A DNA stretch of 64,000 nt, from NCBI RefSeq assembly GCF_020511155.1, contig NZ_CP041216.1:3844001-3908000 (forward strand), given 5' to 3'. The position numbers were made by a program, and so were the translations under genes. Shown here piece by piece: positions 1 to 9,374 of this stretch. The notes under the pieces were generated by a model. The model was not told where the DNA came from, made no database searches, and saw nothing but the letters and a program-made list of their open reading frames with translations. Numbering within the stretch: the first letter of the stretch is position 1; every line of letters begins with the position of its first letter. This DNA is from Shewanella glacialimarina (GTDB lineage Bacteria; Pseudomonadota; Gammaproteobacteria; Enterobacterales; Shewanellaceae).

Positions 1-2
1 AA

Positions 3-839
3 CGCCAACTTGAACAGACTAAACAACGCTTTGCTGTGGGTTTAACTGCGATTACTGACGTGCATGAAGCTCAGGCACAATACGATTTAGCCTCTGCACA
101 AGAAATTTTAGCTGAAAACACTTTAGCCAATAGCTATGAAGCGCTGCGTGAAATTACTGGCATCGACCATAAATCAATTAATATTCTCGACACTAACCGC
201 TTTTCAGCGGGTGCTCCAGCACCTGAAACCTCTGCTGATTGGTTAAAAATGGCTGAAACGAGTAACCTAGCGTTACTGGCGCAGCGTATTGGTAAAGACA
301 TTGCCAACGAGACCATCAACCTTTATAAAGCGGGCCATATGCCAACTCTAAATTTTGATGCGGGTTACACTAAAGGGTTTGAGCAAAAACCGACTACTGA
401 CTATGATAGTACTAATATTGGTATCACCTTGCGAGTACCCATCTTTGAAGGCTTCAAAGTTTCTTCACAGGTTAAGAAAGCACAATATCAATATGTTGAA
501 GCCAGTGAAAAACTAGAGCAAACACACCGTGGGGTAGTTAAAGATGTGCGTAATAACTTTAACAACGTCAATGCTTCTATTAGTTCGATCAGAGCATATG
601 AGCAATCAGTGGTCTCGTCTGAAAGTGCATTAAAAGCGACTCAAGCTGGTTTTGAAGTCGGTACACGTACTATTGTTGATGTATTGAATCGTACCCGTGA
701 CTTATATGATTCCAAGCGTAAATTATCTGATGCCCGTTACGGTTATATCAATTCAATCGTGGCACTTAAACAAGCGGCCGGTACATTGAATGAAGATGAT
801 GTGAATGCCATTAACAATGGCTTAATTAGCCAGTTATAG
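3..839 (+). CDS. tolC: TolC-family outer membrane efflux protein, C-terminal part
   Basis: Outer membrane channel of type I secretion and tripartite efflux systems. The reading frame is already open at the first bases of the window, so the start codon and roughly the first third of the protein lie upstream; 278 residues are visible. The segment around VGLTAITDVHEAQAQYD matches the conserved TolC helix (VGLVAITDVQNARAQYD in E. coli). A second repeat follows with the usual G(F/V)EVGTRTIVDVLNRTRDLYD motif near residues 205-230. The beta-barrel strand before it (TNIGITLRVPIFEGF) is also typical. A weak terminator follows the stop. The family is very secure; whether this copy is the main TolC or a paralogue cannot be decided without the N-terminus. 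Confidence 0.93.
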   Translation, partial: RQLEQTKQRFAVGLTAITDVHEAQAQYDLASAQEILAENTLANSYEALREITGIDHKSINILDTNRFSAGAPAPETSADWLKMAETSNLALLAQRIGKDIANETINLYKAGHMPTLNFDAGYTKGFEQKPTTDYDSTNIGITLRVPIFEGFKVSSQVKKAQYQYVEASEKLEQTHRGVVKDVRNNFNNVNASISSIRAYEQSVVSSESALKATQAGFEVGTRTIVDVLNRTRDLYDSKRKLSDARYGYINSIVALKQAAGTLNEDDVNAINNGLISQL

Positions 840-862
840 TCATACCATCAGTGTCATAAAAA

Positions 863-886
863 TGGTCCTTAAAGGGCTATTTTTTT
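863..886 (+). terminator. Probable intrinsic terminator of the tolC-like gene
   Basis: A short stem (863-869 with 873-879, containing two G-T wobbles) is followed directly by a run of seven T. It lies 24 bases after the tolC stop. The stem is weak, so termination may be partial. Confidence 0.55.
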
Positions 887-889
887 GTC

Positions 890-915
890 TGTGATCTAAT
901 ATCTATTAGATCACA
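890..915. repeat. Perfect 11-bp inverted repeat between convergent genes
   Basis: The arm TGTGATCTAAT at 890-900 is repeated exactly in inverted form at 905-915, leaving a four-base loop. There is no T run on either side, so it is not itself a standard terminator. It sits between the tolC terminator and the lysS terminator. Confidence 0.7.
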
Positions 916-925
916 CATGAGGCAT

Positions 926-954
926 AAAAAAACCAGCTCAAGGGCTGGTTTTTT
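926..954 (-). terminator. Intrinsic terminator of prfB-lysS, probably bidirectional
   Basis: The stem AACCAGC/GCTGGTT (931-937 with 944-950) is flanked by A and T runs on both sides, so it can work in both directions. It begins 22 bases after the lysS stop on the minus strand. Confidence 0.85.
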
Positions 955-975
955 CATTCTGATTTGTTGCAGGGA

Positions 976-2478
976 TTAGCCCTGTGGACGCATCGCTGGG
1001 AATAAAATCACATCGCGAATGGTATGCGTGTTAGTAAATAACATCACCAAACGGTCGATACCAATACCTTGACCCGCTGTAGGCGGTAAGCCGTGCTCTA
1101 GTGCGGTAATATAGTCAGCATCATAGAACATTGCTTCGTCATCACCGGCATCTTTAGCATCAACCTGTGCTTTAAAGCGGCTGTCTTGGTCTTCTGCATC
1201 GTTAAGCTCAGAGAAACCGTTAGCCACTTCACGACCGCCAATAAAGAACTCGAAACGGTCAGTAATAAAATGATTGTCATCATTACGACGCGCTAACGGT
1301 GAAATGTCCGCTGGATAACCAGTAATGAACGTAGGTTGCATTAGCTGAGTTTCTGCCGTTTCACCAAAGATTTCTTCTAACAATTGACCACAAGTCCAGA
1401 ACTTCTCAATTTTCATTCCAATGCTTTTGGCAAGGGTACGCATAAATTCAACGTCTTTAACTTCTTCATAGGTCATTGACTGAATGGTAGCATTGTCTGG
1501 ATTGTATTTCTTAATCGCATCTAACATGCTTAAACGTGCGTAAGGGCCACCAAAATCAACAGTATGCTCGCCGTATGGAAGTTGTGGAGAACCACAAAGT
1601 TCAGTCGCGATAGAGCTTAGCATTTCTTCGGTTAAGTCCATAAGGTCATTGAAATCAGCGTATGCCATATAGAATTCCATCATAGTGAATTCTGGATTAT
1701 GACGTGGCGATAAACCTTCGTTACGGAAGTTACGGTTAATTTCGAATACTCGCTCAAAACCACCTACAACTAAACGCTTAAGGTAAAGCTCAGGCGCGAT
1801 ACGCAAGTACATCGCCATATCTAAAGCATTATGGTGCGTTTCAAAAGGGCGGGCTGAAGCGCCGCCTGGAATGCTGTGCATCATTGGCGTTTCAACTTCC
1901 ATGAACTCTTTTTTGATCATGAAGTTACGAATAGCTGAAACCACTTTAGAACGCATAATAAAAGCATTACGTGAATCTTCATTGACAATCAAATCAACGT
2001 AACGTTGACGATAACGTGTTTCTTGATCCGTTAAACCGTGGAATTTTTCAGGTAATGGACGCAATGCTTTAGTCAGTAGCTGATACTGTTCCATGTTGAC
2101 ATATAAGTCGCCTTTACCTGACAGGTGAAGTTGACCGGTAACACCAATAATGTCGCCAATATCTAAACCCTGAAACGTCTCTTTCAAGTCTTTTTGAACA
2201 TCTTTACCCGCATAAGCCTGGATACGACCGCTCACATCTTGAATCACTAAAAAAGGACCACGCTTAGCCATAACACGACCAGCGATAGAGCGCTGAATGC
2301 CCATGCCTTCTAATTCTTCTTTAGTGTGGTGACCGAACTCAGCTTCAATGTCAGCAGCCTTATGTTTTCGATCGAAGTTGTTTGGGTGACCATTTGCTGG
2401 GCAATTCGTGCGGATGTGATCCAATTTTGCACGACGTTCTGCAATTAACTTGTTTTCATCTTGAGTGTGTTCAGTCAT
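976..2478 (-). CDS. lysS: Lysyl-tRNA synthetase (class II)
   Basis: Charges tRNA-Lys with lysine in the cytoplasm. The 500-residue length is normal for the bacterial LysRS-II family. It has an N-terminal OB-fold anticodon-binding domain (about residues 60-150, with GRVMAKR and the GDIIGVTG strand) and a class II catalytic core. Class II motif 1 is near [17 protein letters not shown], motif 2 is [20 protein letters not shown], and motif 3 is near the C-terminus as [12 protein letters not shown]. It is transcribed with prfB, with 12 bases between the prfB stop and this ATG. The prfB-lysS pairing is conserved in gammaproteobacteria. Identification is secure. Confidence 0.98.
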   Translation of the reverse strand: MTEHTQDENKLIAERRAKLDHIRTNCPANGHPNNFDRKHKAADIEAEFGHHTKEELEGMGIQRSIAGRVMAKRGPFLVIQDVSGRIQAYAGKDVQKDLKETFQGLDIGDIIGVTGQLHLSGKGDLYVNMEQYQLLTKALRPLPEKFHGLTDQETRYRQRYVDLIVNEDSRNAFIMRSKVVSAIRNFMIKKEFMEVETPMMHSIPGGASARPFETHHNALDMAMYLRIAPELYLKRLVVGGFERVFEINRNFRNEGLSPRHNPEFTMMEFYMAYADFNDLMDLTEEMLSSIATELCGSPQLPYGEHTVDFGGPYARLSMLDAIKKYNPDNATIQSMTYEEVKDVEFMRTLAKSIGMKIEKFWTCGQLLEEIFGETAETQLMQPTFITGYPADISPLARRNDDNHFITDRFEFFIGGREVANGFSELNDAEDQDSRFKAQVDAKDAGDDEAMFYDADYITALEHGLPPTAGQGIGIDRLVMLFTNTHTIRDVILFPAMRPQG

Positions 2479-2490
2479 CTTCTTCTCTCG

Positions 2491-3589
2491 TTAAAGGCCA
2501 GATTTAAGGCTAGCTTCAATAAACTTGTCCAAATCGCCATCTAAAACGGTTTGGGTATTTCGGTTTTCAACACCGGTACGTAAATCTTTAATGCGGGAGT
2601 CATCTAAAACGTATGAACGAATTTGACTGCCCCAACCAATATCAGACTTAGCGTCTTCAGCGGCTTGCTTATCAGCATTTTGCTTATACATTTCCAACTC
2701 GTACAACTTGGCTTTTAATTGCTTAAAAGCCGAGTCACGGTTTTTATGCTGTGAGCGGTCATTTTGACACTGCACCACGGTATTTGTTGGAATATGGGTA
2801 ATACGTACTGCAGAATCCGTTTTGTTAACGTGCTGACCACCGGCACCTGATGCGCGGTAAGTATCAATACGTAAATCAGAAGGATTGATGTCTATTTCAA
2901 TATCATCTTCGATTTCAGGGTATACAAATACCGAGCAAAAAGAAGTATGACGCTTACCTGATGAATCAAAAGGGGACTTACGCACTAAGCGATGTACGCC
3001 AGTTTCTGTCCGCATCCATCCGAACGCATATTCACCAGTAAACTTAATGGTTGCGCCTTTAATACCGGCAACATCCCCTGCGGTAACTTCAATCAATTCT
3101 GGGCTAAAATTATGCGCTTCGCCCCAGCGTAAATACATACGCAGTACCATATTGGCCCAATCTTGTGCTTCTGTACCGCCTGAACCTGATTGAATATCAA
3201 GATAACAGCTTGCAGCATCATTTTTGCCAGCAAACATACGGCGAAACTCTAGATCTGCTAGACGCTTTTCAAGTTCAGCAATTTCGTTACTGGCGTCATT
3301 GAAGGTCTCTTCATCGTCTTCTTCAATGGCTAATTCCAATAACCCAGCGACATCTTCAAGGCCAGAATCCATATCATCAATGGTTTTTACAACGGCTTCA
3401 AGTGCTGAACGCTCTTTCCCTAACGCCTGGGCACGCTCAGGTTCACTCCATACTTCTGAACTTGCAAGCTCTTGGCTAACCTCTTCTAAACGCTCACTTT
3501 TAGTAGCGTAGTCAAAGGTACCCCCTAAGAAGTTCTGTGCGCTCGGCCAGCTCCTTAATTTTGAATTTTACCGGATTAACTTCAAACAT
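2491..3589 (-). CDS. prfB: Peptide chain release factor 2 with programmed +1 frameshift
   Basis: RF2 terminates translation at UGA and UAA. The gene is read in two frames. A 25-codon first frame starts at ATG 3589 ([10 protein letters not shown]...) and ends in CTT AGG GGG TAC CTT TGA at 3514-3512. Ribosomes shift +1 at CTT-T and continue as GAC TAC from 3513 down to the stop at 2491, giving 365 residues, the same length as E. coli RF2. The AGGGGG that acts as the internal Shine-Dalgarno stimulator is present. The catalytic GGQ motif ([10 protein letters not shown]) and the SPF anticodon-like motif ([13 protein letters not shown]) are both visible. The residue equivalent to 246 is alanine (YRASGAGGQ), as in most bacteria and unlike the threonine of E. 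coli K-12. RF2 level autoregulates its own frameshifting. lysS follows 12 bases downstream. Confidence 0.97.
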
Positions 3590-3743
3590 GAATTTTCAAC
3601 TTAAAAAATAGCGGTTAACAAAAGGTTTAACGACGTATTTTACCCCATGCGCGGCACTAAACCTAGACCGAAGTAGGGTTAATTAAGCCGAATAAATTTC
3701 AACTGTATTTATCAAGATTTGATAGCTTAGCTATACTGTAATA

Positions 3744-4727
3744 ATGAACTCAGATAATCCAACTTGTTGCTACCACGAAGACGAAGGATTTTCCTGCCAT
3801 GAAACTGCAGAGCCTTCAGGTCTTTGTTACTGGCATGACCCACGCATTATTAAAAACAAGCCTGACGACAAAGCTAGGCTTGAAGCTTTTGCTCGAGGCG
3901 GAGGAATGCTTCGCGGCATTAGCTTAAAGCGGGCAAACTTAGCGGGTGTTGACTTAGTTAAACATCATGCAAAAACAGGTTTTGATATGAGTCATGCCGA
4001 GCTATATCGGGCTAACCTTCAAGGCGCACATATGTTCAATGTCAACCTTGAACAAGCTAGCTTAATGAAGGCCGATTTACGTGATGCCAATATGCATTGC
4101 GCCAACCTAACCAACACCAATCTATTAGGCGTAAAATGGAAAGGTGCCAAAATTGAAAACATTCATACGGGCACGAAAATCAAGCAAGAACGTATGGCTC
4201 GTAAAGCAGATAGGTTGGGAGAAATAGAAATTGCCTTGGATTATTACCAACAGTCTGAAGAGATATATCGTGACTTACGTAAAGCTGCCGATCGTGAAGG
4301 CTTATTTGCCATGGCCGGACATTTTATGCGTAACGAGCTAATAATGCGACGACATCAGATGCCTAAGTGGTCATCAAAACGCATGATATCTAAGTCAATT
4401 GATCTATTGTGCGGTTATGGTGAAGCGCCGCTTCGAGTCATAGGATTTTCTATGGCACTGATTGTATTCTGTGCAATGTGTTTCTTTTTCACCGGTCTTA
4501 GCTATGGTGAACAAATCCATCAATTCGACTTCGACAATAGTATTAGCCAAAACATTAAGCTGCTTCTAAACTGCATTTACTATTCAGTTGTTACCTTTAC
4601 CACCTTAGGTTATGGCGACTTTACACCCATTGGCTACTCCAAATTGGTTGCGGCAATAGAGGCCTTTACGGGTAGCTTTACGATTGCGTTATTCGTGGTG
4701 GTATTTGTAAAAAAAATGAATCGTTAA
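3744..4727 (+). CDS. Pentapeptide-repeat protein fused to a two-TM potassium channel pore
   Basis: A 327-residue predicted ion channel. Residues 8-31 carry a Cys/His cluster (C8, C9, H11, C18, H19, C28, H31) that may bind a metal. Residues about 55-135 form pentapeptide repeats of the A(N/D)LXX type (ANLAGVDL, ANLQGAHM, ADLRDANM, ANLTNTNL), which fold as a right-handed beta helix. A helical linker follows. The C-terminus has two membrane segments around 230-250 and 295-322, separated by a pore loop with the selectivity filter TTLGYGDF. That filter is the K+ channel signature (TxGYGD) of the Ion_trans_2 family. The cytoplasmic repeat domain may gate or anchor the pore, which is inference. It stands alone, with no clear partner. 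Confidence 0.88.
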   Translation: MNSDNPTCCYHEDEGFSCHETAEPSGLCYWHDPRIIKNKPDDKARLEAFARGGGMLRGISLKRANLAGVDLVKHHAKTGFDMSHAELYRANLQGAHMFNVNLEQASLMKADLRDANMHCANLTNTNLLGVKWKGAKIENIHTGTKIKQERMARKADRLGEIEIALDYYQQSEEIYRDLRKAADREGLFAMAGHFMRNELIMRRHQMPKWSSKRMISKSIDLLCGYGEAPLRVIGFSMALIVFCAMCFFFTGLSYGEQIHQFDFDNSISQNIKLLLNCIYYSVVTFTTLGYGDFTPIGYSKLVAAIEAFTGSFTIALFVVVFVKKMNR

Positions 4728-4834
4728 TCATTTCTTACTTAAGGCTAACTTTCCCAACACTCTTGCCATGACAAACACTGAACCAGGTTCTACTGTGGTA
4801 ATAAAAGCGTGATACAACGGATATTAATGCTAGC

Positions 4835-5986
4835 TTACAACAAGCTTAACAGTGCACCAACAGCTGCAAAACTGGCAACAAGCAGCACAATACTAAGCTT
4901 AAATATTTTTAATACTCCAAAGCCAATTACCACCAACGCCATATCGAGCGAACTCACCACACCACTGCTAAAAACGGGCTGATACAGGGCGGCAAACAGT
5001 AACCCTACCACTGCGGCATTCACCCCAGCTAATCCACCAGCAATAGCCGGACGTTGACTAATGGCTCCCCAGCTATTTAATGCCACTAACATCAATAAAA
5101 ATCCGGGTATGAAAATAGCGATGGTGGCGACAAGTGCACCTAAAATGGGTGATTCTTGCCAAATATCAGCCCCAAGAAACGTGGCTATAGTAAACATGGG
5201 TCCTGGTACAGCCTGTGCTAGCGCATAGCCAGTTAAAAACCTATCTTGGGTAACAAGATCGCCAACATTAGCCTCAAGTAGCGGCAGTACAACATGGCCA
5301 CCACCAAACACTAAACTGCCAACTTGATAAAACTGTCCAAAAATTTGCCCAAGACTATCGGGCTGAGACGCTAAAAAGTAAGAAGCAATTAACCCTAAAA
5401 CAAAAATAGCTAACCACAGTAAATTCAACTTTATTTCAGGTATATCAGGGGAGGTATTTTCACCGCGAGTCAGAACTAAGGCACCAATAATAGCCGCAAC
5501 AGTTAATACCACTATTTGTGTTAATAATGCCGGAAATAATAAAATACACGCGACAGTGGATACCATTAAACATTGCGCCGTTTTACGTTGGCAAAATTGC
5601 TTAAACATACCCAGAGTAGCATCAGCGACTACAACAACAGCAAGTAATTTTAAACCGTGAATAGCACCTGCAACCATGTCCAATTGCAACCAACTAGCAG
5701 TGGATATAGCAAATAGAAATAACAGTAAAAATGAAGGCAGTGTAAAACCTAAAAATGCTGCAAATGCCCCGGGAAATCCACCTTTATGATAACCAATCGC
5801 AAAGCCGACTTGGCTTGAGCCTGGCCCTGGCATAAACTGGCTTAAGGCGACAAAACTGGCGTATTGCTTATCATCCAGCCAATTTAAATCTTGTACAAAG
5901 GTTTTTCTAAAATAACCAATATGTGCAGCTGGGCCACCGAAACTAATTAATCCTAATGCTAAAAAACGACTAAAAATTTGCCACAT
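4835..5986 (-). CDS. chrA: Chromate transporter, ChrA (CHR) family
   Basis: Inner-membrane protein of 383 residues, the usual size of long-chain CHR proteins that export chromate. The two halves are homologous. The N-terminal half begins LGLISFGGPAAHIGYF and carries FVALSQFMPGPGSSQVGFAIGY. The second half has the matching GSLVFGGGHVVLPLLE and ALAQAVPGPMFTIATFLG segments. About ten hydrophobic helices are visible. It ends 107 bases from the convergent channel gene. The name follows the family; some CHR members have no proven role in chromate resistance, and no chrB regulator is adjacent. Confidence 0.9.
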   Translation of the reverse strand: MWQIFSRFLALGLISFGGPAAHIGYFRKTFVQDLNWLDDKQYASFVALSQFMPGPGSSQVGFAIGYHKGGFPGAFAAFLGFTLPSFLLLFLFAISTASWLQLDMVAGAIHGLKLLAVVVVADATLGMFKQFCQRKTAQCLMVSTVACILLFPALLTQIVVLTVAAIIGALVLTRGENTSPDIPEIKLNLLWLAIFVLGLIASYFLASQPDSLGQIFGQFYQVGSLVFGGGHVVLPLLEANVGDLVTQDRFLTGYALAQAVPGPMFTIATFLGADIWQESPILGALVATIAIFIPGFLLMLVALNSWGAISQRPAIAGGLAGVNAAVVGLLFAALYQPVFSSGVVSSLDMALVVIGFGVLKIFKLSIVLLVASFAAVGALLSLL

Positions 5987-6040
5987 GCTGAGATCCTAAT
6001 ATTCTTATATCGATTTAGTTTATGACACTATTATGAATAC

Positions 6041-7186
6041 TTAATGACAAAGAGAGTCCTTTTCTAACATCACTAGCACTTCATAGTGGTCGGTATGTGG
6101 AAACATATCAAACAACTGCACCTTGGTAATTTTATATCCTGATATCATCGCCAAATCTTTCACTAAACTGGTTGGGTTACAACTCGAATAGACTATCGCT
6201 TTCGGCGAAAATGCGCTTAATGACTGACAAAGCGACTCGCCTATTCCGCGCCTTGGCGGATTAACAATAATTAAATCAGGCTTATCATTTGCTGCGATCC
6301 CATTAGCAAAATCGGTAGAATCCAGCGCCCTAAAGCTGATGTTTTCTATACCCATTTCTGCGGCCGACATCTTGGCGCACTCTATCGCTTCAGCCTCAAT
6401 TTCAATCCCAGTTAACCGAATTGTTCCACTAGCACAATGTAGTCCGAATCCACCCACCCCACAAAATAAATCCCAAATATGTTGTGGATTAAATGCAGCT
6501 ACCCACTCCCGAGCCGTTTGATAAAGTTGCTCAGCTACCTGCGGATTGGTTTGAAAAAAACTTTTAGGACGAATATATAAAGGCACATCATTAAAGCGAT
6601 CAGCAAGACGGGTTTGATCGGTTAAAAATATTTCTTGATCGCCCTCTAAAATCGCCATATGAACAGGTTGAATATTAACCGACACTAAACTGAGTTTAGG
6701 AAACTCAGCCTGTAAATGAGGTAGTTCTCGCTTAATTCGTGAAATTGCCTGTTCACTGTTCAGCACAAAGCGCAGCATAAATTCACCAGAGATATAACTT
6801 CTGGTTAGCAGAATAAATTTAAGCTCACCTTTACTTTTATCGACTCGATACGGCGGAATTCCCGCTTGTTGCACAAACAATTGCAATCTATGCAATAGCT
6901 GCCGCATATCTTCAGGATAGAGTTGGCAATCGCATAAACTAATGGGCTGCCCCTGGGGATCGACAATACCTAAAATAGGTTGATGTGCTGCACCTAACAC
7001 CACCATTTTGGCTTTATTGCGAAAACGATTTTCTTGGCTTGCAATAGGTACAAGCCATTGCTCAACAGGCAATTGGCCAAAAAACTGCTGTAGTTTGGTC
7101 ATTTTATGCTGTAACTGTTCTGACATAGGGATTTGAATATCACGACAGGATAAACAATGATCTTTTTCAAAAAACTCACACTTCAC
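6041..7186 (-). CDS. rlmC: 23S rRNA (uracil-747-C5)-methyltransferase
   Basis: RlmC (formerly RumB) makes m5U747 in 23S rRNA with SAM. Its 381 residues fit the family. Iron-sulfur cluster cysteines sit at the N-terminus ([14 protein letters not shown]) with a fourth in SLCDCQ. The SAM site is [15 protein letters not shown]. Motif [13 protein letters not shown] is followed by the catalytic cysteine in YSSCNPTSL. There is no N-terminal TRAM domain, which separates it from RlmD and TrmA-like relatives. Its first codons overlap the end of the upstream regulator gene by 11 bases, so the two are probably cotranscribed. Confidence 0.95.
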   Translation of the reverse strand: MKCEFFEKDHCLSCRDIQIPMSEQLQHKMTKLQQFFGQLPVEQWLVPIASQENRFRNKAKMVVLGAAHQPILGIVDPQGQPISLCDCQLYPEDMRQLLHRLQLFVQQAGIPPYRVDKSKGELKFILLTRSYISGEFMLRFVLNSEQAISRIKRELPHLQAEFPKLSLVSVNIQPVHMAILEGDQEIFLTDQTRLADRFNDVPLYIRPKSFFQTNPQVAEQLYQTAREWVAAFNPQHIWDLFCGVGGFGLHCASGTIRLTGIEIEAEAIECAKMSAAEMGIENISFRALDSTDFANGIAANDKPDLIIVNPPRRGIGESLCQSLSAFSPKAIVYSSCNPTSLVKDLAMISGYKITKVQLFDMFPHTDHYEVLVMLEKDSLCH

Positions 7187-7634
7187 AACTTGATGCCTTA
7201 TCAGAATTAAGTACTTTTAACGCGTTATCACATAAACTTTTAAGCTGCTGAAGTTGTGCCAGATCGCCACCCACTTTACAACGCATCATTTCAGGGACTG
7301 ATTCAGCTTGTTGGCGAAGCATTTGACCTTGTTCGGTAAGGTGTAATACTCGTACTCGCTCATCTTCCTCACTACGGCCTCGTATTACTAACTTTTTTAC
7401 TTCTAAGCGCTTAAGTAAGGGGGTTAACGTGCCTGAGTCTAAATGCAATCGCTCGCCCAAGGTTTTAACGCTTATGCCCGCCTCTTTCCACAACACTAAC
7501 ATGACTAAATACTGCGGATATGTCAGTGATAACTCCTCAAGCAAAGGGCGATAAGCACGGATCATCGCATTAGTGACACTATATAATGAAAAACACACCT
7601 GATTTTCAAGTGCTAATGGGTTGGCTGGTGGCAT
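7176..7634 (-). CDS. MarR-family transcriptional regulator, OhrR type
   Basis: A 152-residue winged-helix repressor. The stretch [11 protein letters not shown] contains the conserved N-terminal cysteine used by OhrR proteins to sense organic peroxides. [13 protein letters not shown] and [16 protein letters not shown] (recognition helix) are characteristic of OhrR, and the wing carries [12 protein letters not shown] chose ATG 7634, preceded by AAAGGG, over a TTG at 7724 that would add about 30 unconserved residues. The usual target, ohr, is not in the window; the overlapping downstream rlmC is the only obvious companion. The sensing mode is inferred from the family. Confidence 0.88.
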   Translation of the reverse strand: MPPANPLALENQVCFSLYSVTNAMIRAYRPLLEELSLTYPQYLVMLVLWKEAGISVKTLGERLHLDSGTLTPLLKRLEVKKLVIRGRSEEDERVRVLHLTEQGQMLRQQAESVPEMMRCKVGGDLAQLQQLKSLCDNALKVLNSDKASSCEV

Positions 7635-7848
7635 AAATATTCCCTTTAAAATTTGCTCAAGTATAACATATTCTAGTTGTGCACAATCTATAATATTTGC
7701 CAACAACAGAGAATACTTTGCCAAGAATTTATTATATTTTGCTAGGGAGGCATATTAATCCGATATCTTTGCTACAGTATTCAATACGCCTGCCGATATA
7801 CAAATAGACAGAATACAAAAACCATTATTTAATAAAAGTGAGGTTTAT

Positions 7849-8037
7849 ATGACAATTTCGGTAAACGCTCCAAGCAACATGCCAGCAAATATTGATTCAG
7901 GCCATAGCTTGAAAGCCGCTGTTATGGCGAAGGATCAACAAAAAGTGGAAGGTCAAATGGCACTGCAACTTATTGAAGCAGCAGCGCCTCCAGCACCTGT
8001 TGGCAATGCAGGTCACAATATTAATACGACTGCCTAA
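7849..8037 (+). CDS. Small YjfB-like putative motility protein
   Basis: A 62-residue protein with ATG preceded by GAGG at normal spacing. The C-terminal half (QMALQLIEAAAPPAPVG followed by GHNIN) resembles the end of the YjfB family, in which a hydrophobic helix and a proline-rich turn precede a Gly-x-Asn-Ile motif. The middle has the helical VMAKDQQKVEGQ segment expected of that family. YjfB proteins are named for association with motility regulons, but their role is not established. No signal peptide or membrane segment is visible. The family call is moderate because the protein is so short. Confidence 0.6.
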   Translation: MTISVNAPSNMPANIDSGHSLKAAVMAKDQQKVEGQMALQLIEAAAPPAPVGNAGHNINTTA

Positions 8038-8130
8038 ATTTTTACTGTGTAATTAGCTATCTTAAATTGCGACACCTTAGTGATTACGTCATTATGGTCT
8101 GTCATGAATAATGGATAGAGAAATACATTG

Positions 8131-8799
8131 ATGAAAAATTTATCGGCTTTGGCTGCTGTTGGGTTAACTGCGGTTGGTTTAACTGTGATTGGTTTAACTC
8201 CAATTGCGCAGAGCTACGCCGCTACGTCTGTGGCTCAAGCGCCTAGCTTTGAGTGCAATAAAGCACGCGGGTCTATTGAGAAGCTTATTTGCCAATCTGA
8301 AGAGTTGGCTCTACTGGATATTCAGTTACAGCCCCTTTTCAGCCAATTAGTTTCACAAGTCGATGGGCAGCAAGTTAACCAGATTAAAGCTGAGCAAAGA
8401 GGCTGGATTAAAGGCCGTAATGATTGCTGGAAAGCCAATAACCCTAAAGAATGTACTAAGCTTAATTACCAATCTCGTATAACTGAGCTACAAATTCTAG
8501 CAGGCGCTGTAGAGGTGCCAAGTGCAACTTATTATCAATGTGGCCATGATCCACAGAACAAATTAACAGCCTATTTTTATAATAATACCGTCATCCCAGC
8601 CGCAGTATTCAGCTACAGTCAGGCGAAAAAAACATCTAGCGTGCCTCCAGCAAATTTATCCCAATTAGGACTATTAACCCGTACGGCTTCTGGCGCTAAA
8701 TACCAGGCGCAGAATACTAGCCTATGGACTCATCAACAACAGGCGACGATTGAACAAGTTAATCAGCTGCCAATAAGTTGTAAGTTAATAGTCGAGTAA
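8131..8799 (+). CDS. Periplasmic lysozyme inhibitor with LprI and MliC domains
   Basis: A 222-residue secreted protein with two lysozyme-inhibitor-like domains. After a signal peptide (hydrophobic repeat VGLTA/VGLTV/IGLTP, cleavage probably after SYA), residues about 35-130 match the LprI/DUF1311 domain. That domain shows FECNKARGSIEKLICQ with paired cysteines and the RGWIKGRNDCW motif. Residues about 140-222 match MliC/PliC: YYQCGHDPQNKLTAYF with the conserved cysteine, then a late cysteine near ISCKLIVE. Such proteins protect peptidoglycan from host or competitor lysozymes. I chose ATG 8131 over TTG 8128. The three 15-base repeats inside the signal sequence are unusual. Confidence 0.85.
   Translation: MKNLSALAAVGLTAVGLTVIGLTPIAQSYAATSVAQAPSFECNKARGSIEKLICQSEELALLDIQLQPLFSQLVSQVDGQQVNQIKAEQRGWIKGRNDCWKANNPKECTKLNYQSRITELQILAGAVEVPSATYYQCGHDPQNKLTAYFYNNTVIPAAVFSYSQAKKTSSVPPANLSQLGLLTRTASGAKYQAQNTSLWTHQQQATIEQVNQLPISCKLIVE
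8158..8202 (+). repeat. Three imperfect 15-bp tandem repeats inside a signal peptide
   Basis: Units at 8158-8172, 8173-8187 and 8188-8202 share a (G/A)TTGG(G/T)TTAACT core and encode VGLTA, VGLTV and IGLTP. They form most of the hydrophobic core of the signal peptide. Confidence 0.8.
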
Positions 8800-8839
8800 A
8801 TAGATAACATGGCAGTCTAAAGTAATCAAATAAGGGTGG

Positions 8840-9214
8840 TTAATCTTGCAACCACTCAAAAGCTTGAGGTTTGTCGTTGAAAGACATCATCTCGCCGTTA
8901 ATAAACCATCCCCCCACTTTTACAGCTAAATCTTGCCAATTTTGGTCACCAAAAATAGCCACTTTATTAAAACTGGTACGGTGTTTAACTCCAAGCTTTA
9001 AGTCATCCCAAGCGGCCTGTAACTCCCAGCCCTCAAGTTCGCTTATATCCACAAACATGTTCATCTTAGGCTTAGCAACTTGCGCTAATGCATCATCCAG
9101 TATCGGAGTAATAATTTGATAGTCTTCATGGGTGAGCTTACCCACCACCTTCATAATGATAAAAAAGTGTTGTTGATGACGCTCAATTCCTATTGTGATC
9201 CCATGTCTTTGCAT
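8840..9214 (-). CDS. SpoIIAA-like (STAS-fold) protein
   Basis: A 124-residue cytoplasmic protein of the SpoIIAA-like family (PF11964). The pattern is a beta strand with KVVGKLTHEDY, a helix, the strand MNMFVDISELEGWE, and the region KVAIFGDQNWQDLAVKVGGWF. The C-terminal FNDKPQAFEWL is the usual end of this family. ATG is preceded by GAGG seven bases upstream. The family is common in gammaproteobacteria; its function is unknown, possibly lipid binding or membrane association. It stands alone. Confidence 0.85.
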   Translation of the reverse strand: MQRHGITIGIERHQQHFFIIMKVVGKLTHEDYQIITPILDDALAQVAKPKMNMFVDISELEGWELQAAWDDLKLGVKHRTSFNKVAIFGDQNWQDLAVKVGGWFINGEMMSFNDKPQAFEWLQD

Positions 9215-9374
9215 AGCTCAACCTCTACATTTATTTTCAATGGTTAATCTAGGTTGAAGTAAAGCTAAGTTAAGCTAACCCCAACCCGATTATCAACTGA
9301 CTATAATTTAAGCACTTTTAAGCAATAGATAACGCCGATTAGCGCACACTTAATAGAATCGGCTTTTGTAGCGA

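Noticed and set aside
890-915. CRP site from TGTGA...TCACA
   Set aside because: The half sites are 16 bases apart, not 6, and lie between convergent 3' ends, where no promoter is expected.
3512-3514. Premature stop making prfB a pseudogene
   Set aside because: The surrounding AGGGGG and CTT-TGA-C form the standard programmed frameshift signal and both frames are intact.
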